The notes under the pieces were generated by a model that worked only from the letters and a program-made list of their open reading frames with translations, was not told the origin of the DNA and searched no databases. Of a stretch of DNA of 64,000 nt, positions 23,476 to 35,699 are shown piece by piece. The position numbers and the translations under genes were made by a program. Origin of the DNA: Prostheceraeus crozeri (taxonomy: Eukaryota > Platyhelminthes > Polycladida > Euryleptidae); NCBI GenBank assembly GCA_907163375.1, contig CAJQUW010007317.1, forward strand, positions 170,692 to 234,691, given 5' to 3'. How positions within the stretch are numbered: position 1 is the stretch's first letter; each line of letters opens with the position of its first letter.

Positions 23476-24504
23476 GATTCCAAATCTGGCATCCGTTTAC
23501 CCATCCGATGCTTCGTTTTGAAGCTAGAGCCCAAAACGTCCCAAATTCTAACTCTGTCGTTTTTCACCAATGTCCCAAAATCTTAAATGGCGTCTAACAT
23601 GTAAACGAAGGCAGATACGAACAAGCCGATTCTTTCACTGAATTTGTCTCACTCTTAGCTTTCAAACGAGCTATCGCACGACAAAATCCGTCCACTAGAA
23701 GCCAAAATCGAAGCAAGCTGTCCAGAGGGGGGGGGGGAGGTCAGTGAAATTTGATGAAAAATGTTTTGGTGACGGTCCCAGGTCGAAATTCCACACTTTG
23801 GAAAATTTTCAAAATTTTACCCATACAAAGTCACTCTGACACTTAGGATTTTTTCAGGTAAGCGAGCTCCGACCTAAAATCTTGTAACCGCTCTAACTTT
23901 TGAACGAAGACAGATAGGAACAAGCCGATTGTTTCACTGAATTTGTCTCACTCTTAGCTTTCAAACGAGCTATCGCACGACAAAATCCGTCCACTAGAAG
24001 CCAAAATCGAAGCAAGCTGTCCAGAGGGGGGGGGGACGTCAGCCGAAAATTTTTTCTCTCCGATTTCGCTGGAAACATCCTTCCTAACCCAAAATTTCAC
24101 GTAGATTCCGAATCTGGCCTCGGTTTTCTCATCCGATGCTTCGTTTGGGCGCTACACACCAAAAACATCACACACTATAGCCTCAAGACTAATCCTGGCG
24201 GTCGCCCACGTCAACCTAGACGGTCGCCCACGTCCACCAGGCGGTCGGACCCACTCACCCGAGTCTCACACTCTGTCGTTGCAGAGGGGGGGGGGACGTC
24301 AGCGAACATGTTGTGAACGTGGACCCACCCGGCCGGCACACCACGACAGACCACAACCTCTGTCGTTCCAGAGGGGGGGGGGGACTCAGACCCGAAGCAC
24401 CACGGCGGCCGACCACGACACTCTGCCGTGCCAGAGGGGGGGGGGACGTCAGCCACGACGGCGGCCATCTTGCGCGGTCCAGTATTTGTCACTTGCTTAC
24501 TACT
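23476..24504. repeat. Right terminal/subterminal repeat array of the Polinton
   Basis: G-run blocks at about 23727, 24025, 24284, 24372 and 24432 are embedded in the same units as the left array but inverted. Three 22-bp units (about 24183-24248) and the GGCGGCCATCTTGCGC end precede the exact terminus CTTACTACT at 24496-24504. Confidence 0.85.
24183..24248 (-). repeat. 22-bp tandem repeat, three units (inverted)
   Basis: Reverse complement of the array at 881-946. Confidence 0.8.
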
Positions 24505-24960
24505 GACATGACAGCCCTATAGCATACCTCGTGCACTGTTGTGATCAGGGGTGTGATCATACTCCCTTTTCTAGACTATGTTTATGCATGACTACCTGAG
24601 TACGGACACTTTGCATTTTCTTTATGCAGTGCATCATTTTTCAAAATGCATTGTCCAATATGAAAATCTATCAAAGATATTATGGCATATAACCATCTGC
24701 CTTTTGCATATGAATGCATGGAATGAAGTTCTGCATAACAAACATGATACATTCACGTTGAACCCCTTCGTCAATCGCAGTGTCTGCGGTGCATATCGGC
24801 GGTAGCGAGGAATTTGTGTAATCATGACAGCCAATGAGATTTCTACTAAATTGTCATGACCCGAGTATTAAAAAAAACTCTCTGGATGAAATTCGAGTCA
24901 AAATAGTGATAGAAAGACAACAGCGTCAGAATACGGTCACAAATCAAGTGGAGTAGATCT
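24505..24960. other. Host DNA between the Polinton and piggyBac remnant
   Basis: No gene or strong structure seen. Short open frames have no recognisable similarity. Confidence 0.4.
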
Positions 24961-24964
24961 GCTA

Positions 24965-26040
24965 ATGATGATGAGCAACCATCCGACATGGAAGAAGATT
25001 CAGATGAAAGCAGTGAGATGGGCTTATAGCAGTCAAAGCAGCAGTGATACCTCAGCGTCTGACGACGATGTACCGGTAGGCCTACAAAACGGTGAGCCTA
25101 CTATAGTGACATCACTTGCAGCTGGAATTTCGGATCTTCGCGGAAAGGATGGTGAAGAACACATAACAGATCCATCAGCGAATTCTGGAAGCTGAAGCAT
25201 TCAATTCCATTAGTAGAAGGACTGGTCCTACAGCGGATTGCAGAAATACAGTAGAGTCACAAACCTCTTGGTGACTGCTGATGGACATCATGGTAGCGTA
25301 CACAAGCGAGGGGAAAGAAAAGAAGGCAAAGGACAACAGGCATAAGAGTATGGCAGCAGCCGACGAAGCTTATAAATTTATCGGACTCATTGGACCTCTC
25401 TACCTCGATGGCAGTCAACTGGAGATTCGTTGCAAAGCTTTTGGAACAAAGAACGCACATGACCGCAGGGTATTCTTCGCTACCATGAGTCTACACAGGA
25501 TGAGGGAACTGCTGCAGAATCTAAGATTTGATTGTAAGGCGGAACGCGTGAGTACACGAAAAACAGATAAGATGGCTAATATGATGGAATTCTTGCTTTT
25601 TCGAAAACCAATTGTAGAAATTTTCAAGCCATGATTCTGTAACTGGTCTCATTCAGAGAGCGGTGTTGTTTTAGGAAATATTCTAAACAGACAGCCAAGT
25701 ATGCGGACTGTAAATTCTTTTTGAGGTACTGCAGCAAAGAACTTATTGTATGATGATAGGAATCATATCATATTTTGGAAAGGTTTATGACAGAATCACT
25801 TTCATTCGATGTTGTTTCTTAACTCATCTGTTCAGTAGAAGACAGTGACAGCATGGAGAACGCAAGCATCTTACAGCTTCTACACAAGTTTGTCTTTCGT
25901 AAGATTACGGAGCTTACTCTGGTTGGAACGATGAAGATAACGAAAGAGAATTGCCGCTTTATGTTTTACAGATGGCAGATTGAGCAGCACCAGATTTTTC
26001 TAGAAGGAGGCCACCTTCGTTTTGGAGGAAGTCTGTAGGA
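24965..26040 (+). pseudogene. Decayed piggyBac-type transposase
   Basis: Several frames show piggyBac (DDE_Tnp_1_7) patterns. An acidic Ser-rich N-terminus (SSQSSSDTSASDDD) comes first. Then follow YKFIGLIGPLYLDG, VFFATMSLHRMRELLQNLRF and TDKMANM (25380-25590), a region near 25700 reading QTAKYADCKFF, and a late TLVGTM motif near 25920. Frameshifts, stops and missing blocks make it non-functional. No terminal repeats were found. Confidence 0.6.
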
Positions 26041-26219
26041 GTAGGATACATTTTAGATCTCGAATCTAATGTGATAGATCAGTGACAGATATACCAAACT
26101 ATTCAAAAAATGTTCCATATATCTTCGAGCTTGCTTGTATTTCTGCAGGAGTATCTTGTCAGTTCGATCAGAAGTATAGGCTTGAGCTGTCATAAATACG
26201 ATTAGCGTTATTCACATTT

Positions 26220-27625
26220 TTTGTTCTTTTTTTGGTACACGACCTCTACATCGGTCGGTCTACAACCCAGGATCTCGGAATCCTACCAGGATTCAGGGAG
26301 ATCGAGAGTGCGTCTGAGGACATAGGCACTGCCCAACAGAGCAGCTTTCTGTAACTGAGGTACATGATGAAGTCCGGGTACTTCCCTCAAGTATTTTGCG
26401 AGATTCTGAGTGTGAGCACCCAATGCCCCAATGACAACAGGGATCACTTTCACCTTGATCTTCCACAACTTTTGGATTTCCAGTTTTAGGTCTAGGTACT
26501 TTGCGATCTTCTCTCTTTCTTTGTTCGTTGTATTTCTGTCTTCTGGTACCGAGATGTCAATTATGCATCCTCTTTTCTTCACCTCATCTATTATTACGAT
26601 GTCAGGTCTTCGTGCTGTGATTTTCTTGTCCGTTCGAATTTCAAAGTCCCACAAGATTTTAACCGAATTATTTTCTGTTACTGCAAGGGCATCTGCTGCC
26701 ATGACTCTCGTGGTGCGCTTGGATCATAGCACATGCTGATGTCTCTGTGAATGATTCTTGCCACCTCATTGTGCCGCTTCAGGTATTCACTCCCTGCCAG
26801 TTTTGAACATCCCGTGAGGATGTGAGAGACTGTTTCATCTGAGTACTTGCACATTCTGCACTTTGGATCTACACTTGTTTTCAGGATATATGTTGCGTGG
26901 GCTTTGGGTTCACTGCTTGATCTTGAGCAGCAGTGAGCAACGCTTCTGTCTCAATCTTGAGATTCACCGTTCTTAGCCAGCTGTAACATGCCTTCTTTGA
27001 TGTAATTTCATCCATGTGTCTTGTATATTGCCCATGTAGTGCTTTGTTTTTCCAACCTTGATATCGATCTTCTACTGTCTTCTTCTTCCAGTCTTCGAGG
27101 GTCTCGTGCCGTTGCCTATACAAGTCACCAGCTCTTGCCACCGCCATGCAGTGGGTCGCTGTTGCTGCCTTGCATACATGTATGCTCTGTAAGGCTTCGG
27201 TTCTCATGTTCTATGACTTCGGTCAAGTTTTTCAGACCTCTTCCTCCCCGATCCCGCGGTAAGTAGAGGCGGTCCACGTCTGCTCTTGGATGCAACCCTC
27301 CGTATATATATAATATCTTTCTTGTCTTGCGATTCAGTTCATCTAATCCTTGTTGCTTCCATTTCACCACTCCGCCAGTGTAACTTATTACAGGTACAGC
27401 GAATGTATTTATAGCTTCGATTTTTTTTCTTGAGTACAGTTTCGATTTCATCACTTTCTTAAGTCTTTTCTTGTATTCAGCTGTTGCCTTTGTCTTTGCA
27501 TCGTTATCGAGGTTGATATGCTGTTGAGGAATTCCCAGGTACTTGTATCCTTCATCGCTTACGTCATGTATACGAATCCCTTCTGCTTCGAATCCATCTG
27601 TGTGCACGATCCGACCACGACAGAT
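26220..27625 (-). pseudogene. 5'-truncated RLE-type LINE (R2/NeSL/Hero-like) 3' part
   Basis: Read leftward: end of a reverse transcriptase (YKYLGIPQQHINLD, KLYSRKKIEAINTFAVPVIS, DVDRLYLPRDRGGRGLKN). Next is a CCHC knuckle (CRMCKYSDETVSHILTGC, near 26850). Last is a restriction-like endonuclease domain (RPDIVIIDEVKKRGCIIDIS, EKIAKYLDLKLEIQKLW, VIPVVIGALGAH). The order RT, CCHC, PD-(D/E)xK endonuclease is diagnostic of R2-superclade elements. It is frameshifted around 26700-26880 and truncated near 27625. Confidence 0.75.
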
Positions 27626-27829
27626 GACGAGCCTTGCGCATTTATCGATATATATTTTTTCATTTTCACATAAATATAATGTTTATGAAAGTACGAGATA
27701 CGACTACATGCAAGCATCTACATGTACGGAGGCTCTGGACTTTATGCAAGATGCTTCGTTCAGCCTTGCACGTTCTCTTGAGCTCTCAGCGTTTTGTAAG
27801 TGGGGAAATCCATGATGAAGCATGAATAT

Positions 27830-30800
27830 TTTCACTCAACGAACGGCGGAGTCGATGCCGTCGATAGATGTGCTTCAACATACACAGTGAAACGAACAAT
27901 GGTCAATGGTGACTTTCAGTAGGCCTAACGTCCTTGATTTAGCAGACAAAAGGTTGCTTAAAATACGTAAAAAACGTAATACGTAAAAATACGTAAAAAA
28001 GGTAAATACGTTGTTTTAGGTTTTTAGTAAGTACAGGATCTTGATTGTCTTGTATAAATAGCTTGTTTAGTTTTCAGATGCGTATGTGATTTAATGTTCA
28101 TTTACATTCCTCTGGAATCAAGGAATCAGACAACGCAGACAATTTTTCTTGATGCAATCTGGTCTCTCTCTTGTAGATTATCAGTCTGTCGATTGAACAG
28201 TGTCTTTACCCGGAAGGACAGTCGTCGAAGGACAATCGAATAAACTATAGAATTTTTAAAGAAGAAGTTTTGAATCTTCAATTGATCTCTGCTAGATATA
28301 ATAATAATAATTACTTGGGGTCCACAGCGGACCCCATGAGTTAAACTTCTAAGTTTATATCTGCAGTATCGGATGGTTAAGATTGTTTTCCGTTGTCGTA
28401 ATTTCCAGCTATTGTCCATCTACGAGGCATTGTGCATTAAGCGGTTCGCACCCGACCTTTGTGTACAGAAGGACATCTTGTTCGCTCTACGTCTGCCTTG
28501 GTGAGTAACTGACTATTGATCTGTTGTACTGACATCATGATGCCGCGAATTTGTTATTCTTTTCTGTGTTCAACATGAAATAGAACGGACGAAAACGCTC
28601 GTTGATGAATTTGGTGTTTTTGTTTATTTATAATAAATTAGTAATAAAATGAAAGCATTTATAACGGGATACAATGTGGAAGTTGCTGCCAGAATGTTTT
28701 CGTAACTATTGACAAACTTTTATCAACTTGGCAAGCTAAGTCATTAGAAATTACACACAAAGTTCAAGAACTGAAGCGAAACCAAAGATATCTACCAATA
28801 ACTGACAAGGCACACAGCAATAGCGCTAATAATGTAAGATCAAAAGAAAAGTTAGGCTTTTTGAAATGATGTATATCATTCAATAAATTGAAGTAATGAA
28901 CGACTTTTGCGATGAAGCTAGAATTCTACATAGGAGAATGTCCAAACATGATAAAGAATAAATGTCGGATAAATGTGGAATATAAGCATCGATTGCTAAT
29001 GCACGTTCCTTGAATTTAACTCGACACATAGTGTTATCAATACATTTCAAAATTCGTCACTTGAAGTCTACTGAGCATGAGGGGTAGTACCAGTCATAGG
29101 CAGTTGGCGTTGTTGATCTAATTGTAAATCCGGCATTTGCAAGCTTGACGCGTGATCCTGGCACTACTGGTCAACAGTCCAGGAAGGGTTAAATTCATAA
29201 AACATGTAATACACCCGACGCTTCGCCTGTCGGCTTGATCATGGGAAATGAAATTGACATAGTACAGACAGCCAATATCATGACATAGAATAAAATTCAC
29301 ATGCAATCAAGATCATAAGTCAAATTAATAATAAGATAATTTTCACAAGACAATTTGACTGGGTATTACTATTTGACTGGTTACCTAACTGGAAAAATAA
29401 GTAGCACGTAAAAGAGAAAAAAATTAAGACCATGCCGGCACTTAGTGAGTGGGCAAATGGGATTTCCAATATCTTACAGAGATAGGAAAAAAAGTCACGC
29501 ATCGTTTGCGGATTGCTACAAATTCCATCAAAGGGATTCGATTACGACGATTCCATCAGATTCGAAGAATTCACATCATTGCGCTTAAGTTTCTCGATAA
29601 TGTTGGTCTTTCCGATCATTATTAAGGAAGATAGTAGGCGCTAAAATTGGTTCACCTGATAATTTCACCACCCTCTTCTTAAATTTCCTCATTGAATGTA
29701 ACATAGACAGCGACATAGAGGACAGCGATGTGTGACCGAAATCATATTACAACACGCACGCCAATGCTGGTGTCCAAAAGACGGCTGATAACTTATCATT
29801 TCAGTGTGTACCACTTCCAATAGTGGAGGATATGCGACTCTTTCCTTCTACGCAACGAAGACTGAACGAGCTAGTGACAGATTGAACGCCTGTCTACAAT
29901 AATGATGGTAATATGGATAGAGTCAGAATCATTTATTCATGTTTAAATTTTCGTCATATTTTGACAATCTGTTTTTCCACGATCACGTGATGGCTCCATG
30001 ACTGATATAACACAACCGAATCGTAAGTGGATGTGTAGAACTAAAGAAGCGGATCTTCGAGGAAAAAATGTAGGCCTTTTAAGCTTGTTGTGTTTGTATC
30101 AGCATACATTGTATTTAATCTATTGATAACAGCACATTCATTTTGAGTGTCGCGGAAGGAAACAAGTAAAATTGCAACAATGAAATTAGCGACAGTGCTG
30201 CCATCCGCTGCTGTTATCTGTTAACTTTTCTGTTATGAAGCTGATTGACTATCATTGCGAAAATTTGAGTTTACAGGTCTAAACTTCAACTTCGGCTCGG
30301 TTTGTATTATGGCCATTTCCACATAATAGAACTGTTTAAAAATCGATATTGTATGACATACCCCTGCATGACAAAATATAATTCTGTCAGCGGATGATCA
30401 AGACCAATTTCACAGGCACTTATTCAGTGCTTAACAAATGAGCGCGAATGATCATTTTCGACCCAATAAATTAGACTAACATGATGATAGGAGTCGAAAC
30501 ACAGCGGGTGAACCTGCACCTCTGAAACAACATCTTAGGGACAAGACGAATTCATGTAGGCCCTTTTACTATTTGTTCAACTGCAAATGAGCGTTTGAAA
30601 CTTTTTCAGCACATCCTACTAATATCACCCTACTTTATTTTCAAATCATCGAGACTTTCTTATGAATCGGATTTGCTGAGAATTTTGATGTGCCTCTATA
30701 CATTAAAGAGAGTTCATAACTCCGTATGCGCCTAGGATCTTGTTATGTATCACGGAAATCCTCTATTTTGATAATCCTGTGTAGTCGAAATTATGAATTA

Positions 30801-31260
30801 AAAGTGGCGTCAAGACTGAACGCTTTTTTTCAAGTTTTCTGTGGAATGACACATGTATTGTCTGCTTTATGCGCAAAGTATAAGAGAGATACTTTATTAG
30901 GACTTGTTTTACATCGTGATAAGGTGATCGTGATGATTAATCGCATTTATCACGCAGGTATGATTATGTCACATAATCATTATGAATCAAAATGATTCGA
31001 TCTACATGTAAGTGATTTACCGGCAATAAAGATCCGTGGGAATCAGCCTCCGTTCAGTTCTGCCCTTAGTAGCGCTCTTCCCTTTCAGACGTCCTTGACA
31101 TACCGAGGCTATTAATAGTCATTCAAAACCATTGTCAATGTGTCACGGATATGACATCAACACAGATATTTTATAGAATTTAAGCGGTGAGATGGTAAGC
31201 TGTTTGATAATTCGAAGACATAATTTATTTTGTGTGATAGAATGTCAGTTCTGATTGCTT
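27830..31260. other. No supported gene
   Basis: AT-rich host DNA. A short palindrome GGGGTCCACAGCGGACCCC lies near 28316, next to an ATAATAATAATAAT tract. Open frames here are short and lack recognisable domains. Confidence 0.4.
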
Positions 31261-31289
31261 CTAGTGAATCTCAAAAGTCATGACAATCC

Positions 31290-31412
31290 CCAAGGTTGAT
31301 ATGAGGCTTGGGTTGGGTCACCCCAAGCCAAGCGGCTTGGGTTTTGCTTGGGTATACCCCCAAGCCCCAAGCCCCAAGCAACCCAAGCAGATTTTTCATG
31401 ACCCAAGCAGAA
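31290..31412. repeat. CCCAAGC/GCTTGGG heptamer cluster 1
   Basis: Many copies of GCTTGGG and CCCAAGC in both orientations, so the block is imperfectly palindromic. A similar cluster is at 32025-32130. Confidence 0.7.
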
Positions 31413-32024
31413 TAATAATAATAATAATATAATTCTAAAAACAAAAAATAATGAACATGACACCAATGAAGGTCAGCCGTCATTGCATCTTTGCATCTAG
31501 CCTAATAGGCTATCCAATAGCAATTAGCCTACCTCCACTCGATCTATTGAAACTAGGCTTACAGCTGCAGACTGCCTTACTGCATTGAATATCAGTGCCC
31601 TGTAGGCCTACTTATTGATGCCGTTCTTGTGGCTTTATGAGACTAGGCTATATTGTAGACCAGCTAACGCCTTAGACACAACAATATACCGGTACGATAA
31701 ACTAGATTGTAGTAGGCCTGCTTAGCCTATAATACGACAAACGACCATACGATGGCTACAGAGCCTTAGACCCGTTAGACTTGATCTGCTATTATCTGGT
31801 TGTTCTCCCCATTCATATTTCCAGGAATTTGCGAATGAATGAATGGTCCTATTCATAATCTGACTGAACACAGGTTTGTGTGGGTGAAAAGCGACAGATC
31901 GCAGCCAGCCGCAACCAGTAATGCGGTAGCCTAGATCAGTAGTGGATAATCTATGGGGAATTCTCGTCGAAGAATTTAGCACGAGCAAGTCTACAGACAC
32001 AGCAAACAGTTGGCCTTGTCTTTT

Positions 32025-32130
32025 GGGGTCGTGCTTGGGTTGTGCTTGGGTCTGACACCCAAGCGCTTGGGTCCAAGACCCAAGCGACCCAAGCACCCAA
32101 GCAAACCCAAGCAAACCCAAGCACCCAAGC
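32025..32130. repeat. CCCAAGC/GCTTGGG heptamer cluster 2
   Basis: GCTTGGG copies on the left and about ten CCCAAGC copies on the right form a self-complementary block. The 600 bp between the two clusters shows no gene. Confidence 0.7.
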
Positions 32131-32447
32131 AACAACCTTGCAATCCCCACAGAATCCCTATAGAAGCGCTATGGGAGCTGTGCGGATGTTATCAGCACCC
32201 ACACCTACCCCTCATCCATGGGAACCCATACCCACGGCAACCCTACTAATAAGTGGATGTATTGAATCTTAAACATCGCTGTTGCTGATGCTATTTTCCC
32301 TTCAAAACCTGCATTATGCATTTTTGAATATGTCTGCAATGTGTATCTACATTGTAGTCAATGTAATTGAAAATTTAACATTTTCGATGATAATTTGTTG
32401 ACATAGATTTTAGCATTGAATGAATTGAAATCGTTTAACATTATATA

Positions 32448-32484
32448 CTCGTATTTAACATTACCTTTTTGACATCACCTTCAA
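32448..32484 (+). repeat. 37-bp direct repeat, left copy, flanking the Crypton-like region
   Basis: Identical to 34400-34436; begins CTCGTATTTAACATTACC and ends CACCTTCAA. Confidence 0.85.
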
Positions 32485-32514
32485 GATTATTTTCCTGAAA
32501 TTGGAAAAGTGCTA

Positions 32515-32590
32515 CTTTTCCATACGAGGATTTCTATTCACACGAGAGAGCGCCAGCGATCGAGTGTGAATAGAAATCCGAGTATGGAAA
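32515..32590. repeat. Short inverted repeat near the left end of the Crypton-like region
   Basis: TTTCCATAC(G/T) with ATTTCTATTCACAC on the left pairs with GTGTGAATAGAAAT and GTATGGAAA on the right; arms of about 28 bp around a GC-rich loop. TTTTCCA/TGGAAAA words recur at both ends of the region. Confidence 0.7.
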
Positions 32591-32762
32591 TAGTACTTTT
32601 CCAATGAAGGAATGATATTTTTTCTTATGCATTCAATTACTATCTATGGCAATTTCTCATTTATTCACCTTTCTGGTGGTCACAAATTATTGCAAAGAAA
32701 TCACAATCCATGAAATCTACACTACAAATTTCAAATTCGAAATATTGCTGTGATGCAGGCTT

Positions 32763-33745
32763 TTGTATTCATTAGATGTTGCAATCGTCTTGAGGATGAA
32801 GAGATCAAGTGATGAAATAATTGCTGATATTAATCCAATGAAAAGTTCTAAAAAGTATAGCACCAGATGGCAAGAATTCGTCGACTATGCAGAACTCAAT
32901 GATCGAAGACCAACTGAAGGAGATTTCCTGCAATATTTTGACTACTTGAGGAACATCAAAAAATTTGCGAGTTAGTACTTTGTGGTCAGTTTATTCAATG
33001 ATAAATAACAAATTTCAATTAAATTTTGGTGAGAAACTTCAGAAATTTCCTCGTCTTACGATGTTGCTCAAATCATTCGAGTCGGGGTATATCAGAAAGA
33101 CAGCTAGTACTTTTACAAAGGAGGAAATTTTGTCGTTCTTAAAAGACGCTCCAAATACAGATAAATACATCCATATAAAAGCAGCTATTGTTGTTTGTTA
33201 TTACGGTGGACTGAGGTGCGCTGATTTGGTGTCTTTAGATGTAGACGATTTTGAATTCGATTCACATTCAGGAAAATGGGCAAACTACATCGTATCGAAG
33301 CAAAATGGTAACAGATGAAAAATAAATTCAATATTCCGATTGAGATGTGTCAATACCTTGAAAAATATGACAATTTATTGGCTCAATTTTCGGTCTCTGA
33401 CGGGCGTTTTATGAAATGTTTTCGCTTCCGAAAGGATGGTTCAGGCTATTACACCAAGCAGCCTATGGGTGTACATATGTTAGCGAAAATGACAGTCAAA
33501 ATGGCTACTTTTCTGGGTCTTCGAAATCCATCTAGTTATACGGGACATGCAGTGAAGTGAGAAGAAGCGCAGCTAACGTGCTAGCAGAAGCTGGAACATC
33601 TTTAGTAGTTCTGAAGAAGCACTTTAATTGGAGAAACGAACAAACAGCTATCAAATATATTGATAACACCAATTCTTCGAAATTAGCCATATCAAGCAAA
33701 ATGGGTCCTTCTAGTGATTTAGACAAATCAACGTCAAGCAACTAG
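32763..33745 (+). pseudogene. Broken tyrosine recombinase, Crypton-like
   Basis: Four overlapping frames together resemble a tyrosine recombinase. A SAM-like N-terminal part comes first (STRWQEFVDYAE...). Then follow CYYGGLRCADLVSLDVDDF with the first catalytic Arg (about 33205), a GHAVK motif (His, 33544), RRSAANVLAEAGTSLVVLKK (second Arg) and NEQTAIKYID (Tyr, near 33660). Eukaryotic Crypton recombinases have this R...H-x-x-R...Y layout. Breaks at about 32970, 33315 and 33560 inactivate it. The region between the 37-bp direct repeats (32448 to 34436) is the likely extent of the element. Confidence 0.6.
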
Positions 33746-33876
33746 GCTGTTGCGACCAGTGATTCGTCGAAAATTATTACCTTTTCTAACTATCACAATG
33801 TTGTGCTCAATTTTTAGACATTGTTTTGCCGATTTTGATTCATTACAAACTCATGTAAACGCAATATAGTGTTGTT

Positions 33877-34260
33877 TTGAAAGTGTTCTACATAAATTAT
33901 GAGCAGTGTGATTCTCTAATACAAATGATGTGTTTTAAAAAGAGAATTCAAAAACATGATAAAGTGTATGGAAAAGTAAAAAGAGTAAGGAAAAGTGACA
34001 CTTTTCCAGACACTTTCTGTATTGGAAAGTCAACTTTTCCAACGATGCTCTTCAAGGCTTTATCACCAAAGACAATTGAAAGTCGTTCAGCAATATTGGA
34101 GGATGCATTGCCTTCCTTCCACAAGAAAAAGATGATGGCTCTCGGTTGCGAGACGGCGTCTTCCATTGCACAAAACAATTTGAAAATCTTCTGCAGATTT
34201 GTGATTCTTAAATTGGCGGATAGCAAAGCTATCTATCTGACAGACAATAGACATCTATAA
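33877..34260 (+). CDS. Open frame of 127 codons inside the Crypton-like region
   Basis: Continuous frame with internal TTTTCCA palindromic words and the segment IGKSTFPTMLFKALSPKTIE. No domain recognised. It could be part of the mobile element or chance. Confidence 0.2.
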   Translation: MKVFYINYEQCDSLIQMMCFKKRIQKHDKVYGKVKRVRKSDTFPDTFCIGKSTFPTMLFKALSPKTIESRSAILEDALPSFHKKKMMALGCETASSIAQNNLKIFCRFVILKLADSKAIYLTDNRHL

Positions 34261-34399
34261 AAAAATCACTTGCGCTAGAGATTTGAAATTTGAATGCCCA
34301 ATTGACAGAGCACTACCATAGATATAATAAGTGCTAGCTTCGTCGCGGCGTCATTTCTCAATGTTAAAAATTCAAAATACGGACACTTTTCTAACGACC

Positions 34400-34436
34400 C
34401 TCGTATTTAACATTACCTTTTTGACATCACCTTCAA
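34400..34436 (+). repeat. 37-bp direct repeat, right copy
   Basis: Exact copy of 32448-32484. Confidence 0.85.
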
Positions 34437-34767
34437 ATGAATATCGCCGATTATACTTCTATGCCAAAGACATTCATTTCATGGATATCTTGGCTACACA
34501 TCTCTGTAAATCTATGATTTAATTCATTAATATGATTTGTTTTAAATATCATTTCTATAGCTAATCGCGATGTCTATATTCAACAATTGCAATGTTAATA
34601 CTCGTCTATACTCATTGAAGATGTAGAACTCGCTTCGCTCGTTTTACATTTTCAATGTGATAGAGACATCGTATTAACATCGCTATAATTCAGGATTAAG
34701 AGTGATGATTTCTCACATTTTCAGAGTCTGATTGAGTATTTTATCAATGTAAAAGTATGCAACTCAC

Positions 34768-35664
34768 CTTTGCATTTCCATTTTTTCTCTGCCTTTAAAT
34801 TCAAGGATCTCTGACTACAGCAGTCTATATTGAGAGGCTGATCCTCATGTCTAATTCGTCGTCCGCATCCGGTACATACATAAACATTTTTCGACAGTGT
34901 ATATCTGGTAATCTTGGACACATCCGCGAGTTTAGCGATGAATTCGTGAAAAGGGATTTGGTCCTTACTAACATACCACTGAAATTTATTCTCTTCAACG
35001 GTGACCGAAAGCTGTGGAATGTGAAGCTTATTTGGTTCTATGACTCTTTCCAACAATTCTTTGAGACGAGGAGTGCCGTTCTCTTTTGATAAAGAAGTGA
35101 AGGTTTCCTCCTCAAACTTCTTAATGATTTGCTGGAATTGATAAGTGAAGAATGAATCAGATCGTAAATGGATCGGCTGTTGAATTCCTTCTGACTGCTC
35201 CGTGCTCGTTGTCTTTGTGGCAAATATAATTCCATTTTGAGGAATGCCTAGCTGACTAATTGTTCGGTTCCCGTCGAGAGGCCTTCCATTGTATTGAAAA
35301 GCCACGTCGTGAGAGTCTGGAAGTATTCTTCGCAGCTTATACTTGGGATTGACTGCATGGTGTGTCGTTTTACCGTTAATATTCATGAAGATGTCTATAG
35401 TTAAAGTTTGATGATCAGATTTGTATGCGTTAAGGAGAACCGTTCGGGAACCTGGCCATGTTTCACCAATTTCTTTTAACGTCATTAAGCAGTCATTATC
35501 GTAGCTGGCGGCTTTGTCTTGGGATTCGAACATCCAGCTGTCAACGCTTGAGTCCTGACTGACCTGCCAAGTATCATATATTTCAATCAGACGCGTATCC
35601 GGTGACAGTTTGTACGTTTTCCCCAATGACTCATCTTCAGCTTCGATGATCACTCGCCAACGTT
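34768..35664 (-). CDS. Host exon with a ubiquitin-like domain and Cys-rich end
   Basis: An 897-nt open exon. Acceptor TTTTAG ends at 35665 and donor AAAG|GTGAGT starts at 34767, both good matches. About residues 110-165 of the open frame form a ubiquitin-like fold (YKLRRILPDS, VAFQYNGRPLDGNRTISQLG, NGIIFAT). Near the end CTGCGRR, CCSQRS and KWKCKG suggest a zinc-binding ribbon. The frame continues past the donor only briefly. It is probably a middle exon of a host gene transcribed leftward whose other exons lie partly outside. The gene is not identified. Confidence 0.55.
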
Positions 35665-35699
35665 CTAAAACATGAGAAAATATTCGTTGTTGCAATAAG

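Larger units (their letters stand above)
726..24504. mobile_element. Complete Polinton/Maverick element (about 23.8 kb)
   Basis: The element carries the diagnostic Polinton set: protein-primed-type family B DNA polymerase, retroviral-like integrase, adenain-like cysteine protease, A32/FtsK-like packaging ATPase and double-jelly-roll capsid protein, all with open frames. The left end reads AGTAGTAAG at 726-734 and the right end is its exact reverse complement at 24496-24504. In both, GCGCAAGATGG follows after 20 partly similar bases. AG...CT ends fit the known Polinton pattern. The next bases inward are similar inverted subterminal repeats. The six flanking bases (TCTGAA left, GACATG right) do not match, so the usual 6-bp target duplication is absent, decayed, or the copy is recombinant. 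The open frames suggest recent activity or recent integration of a virus-like relative. Confidence 0.88.

Noticed and set aside
720..24510. Exact 6-bp target-site duplication around the Polinton
   Set aside because: Flanking hexamers TCTGAA and GACATG do not match, and shifting the boundary by a few bases does not help.
24211..24522. Pro/Arg-rich open frames in the right terminal region
   Set aside because: They lie over G-run repeats and 22-bp units; no independent support.
28126..28419. 97-codon minus-strand frame
   Set aside because: Contains a run of Ile from an ATAATA tract and no recognisable domain; probably chance.
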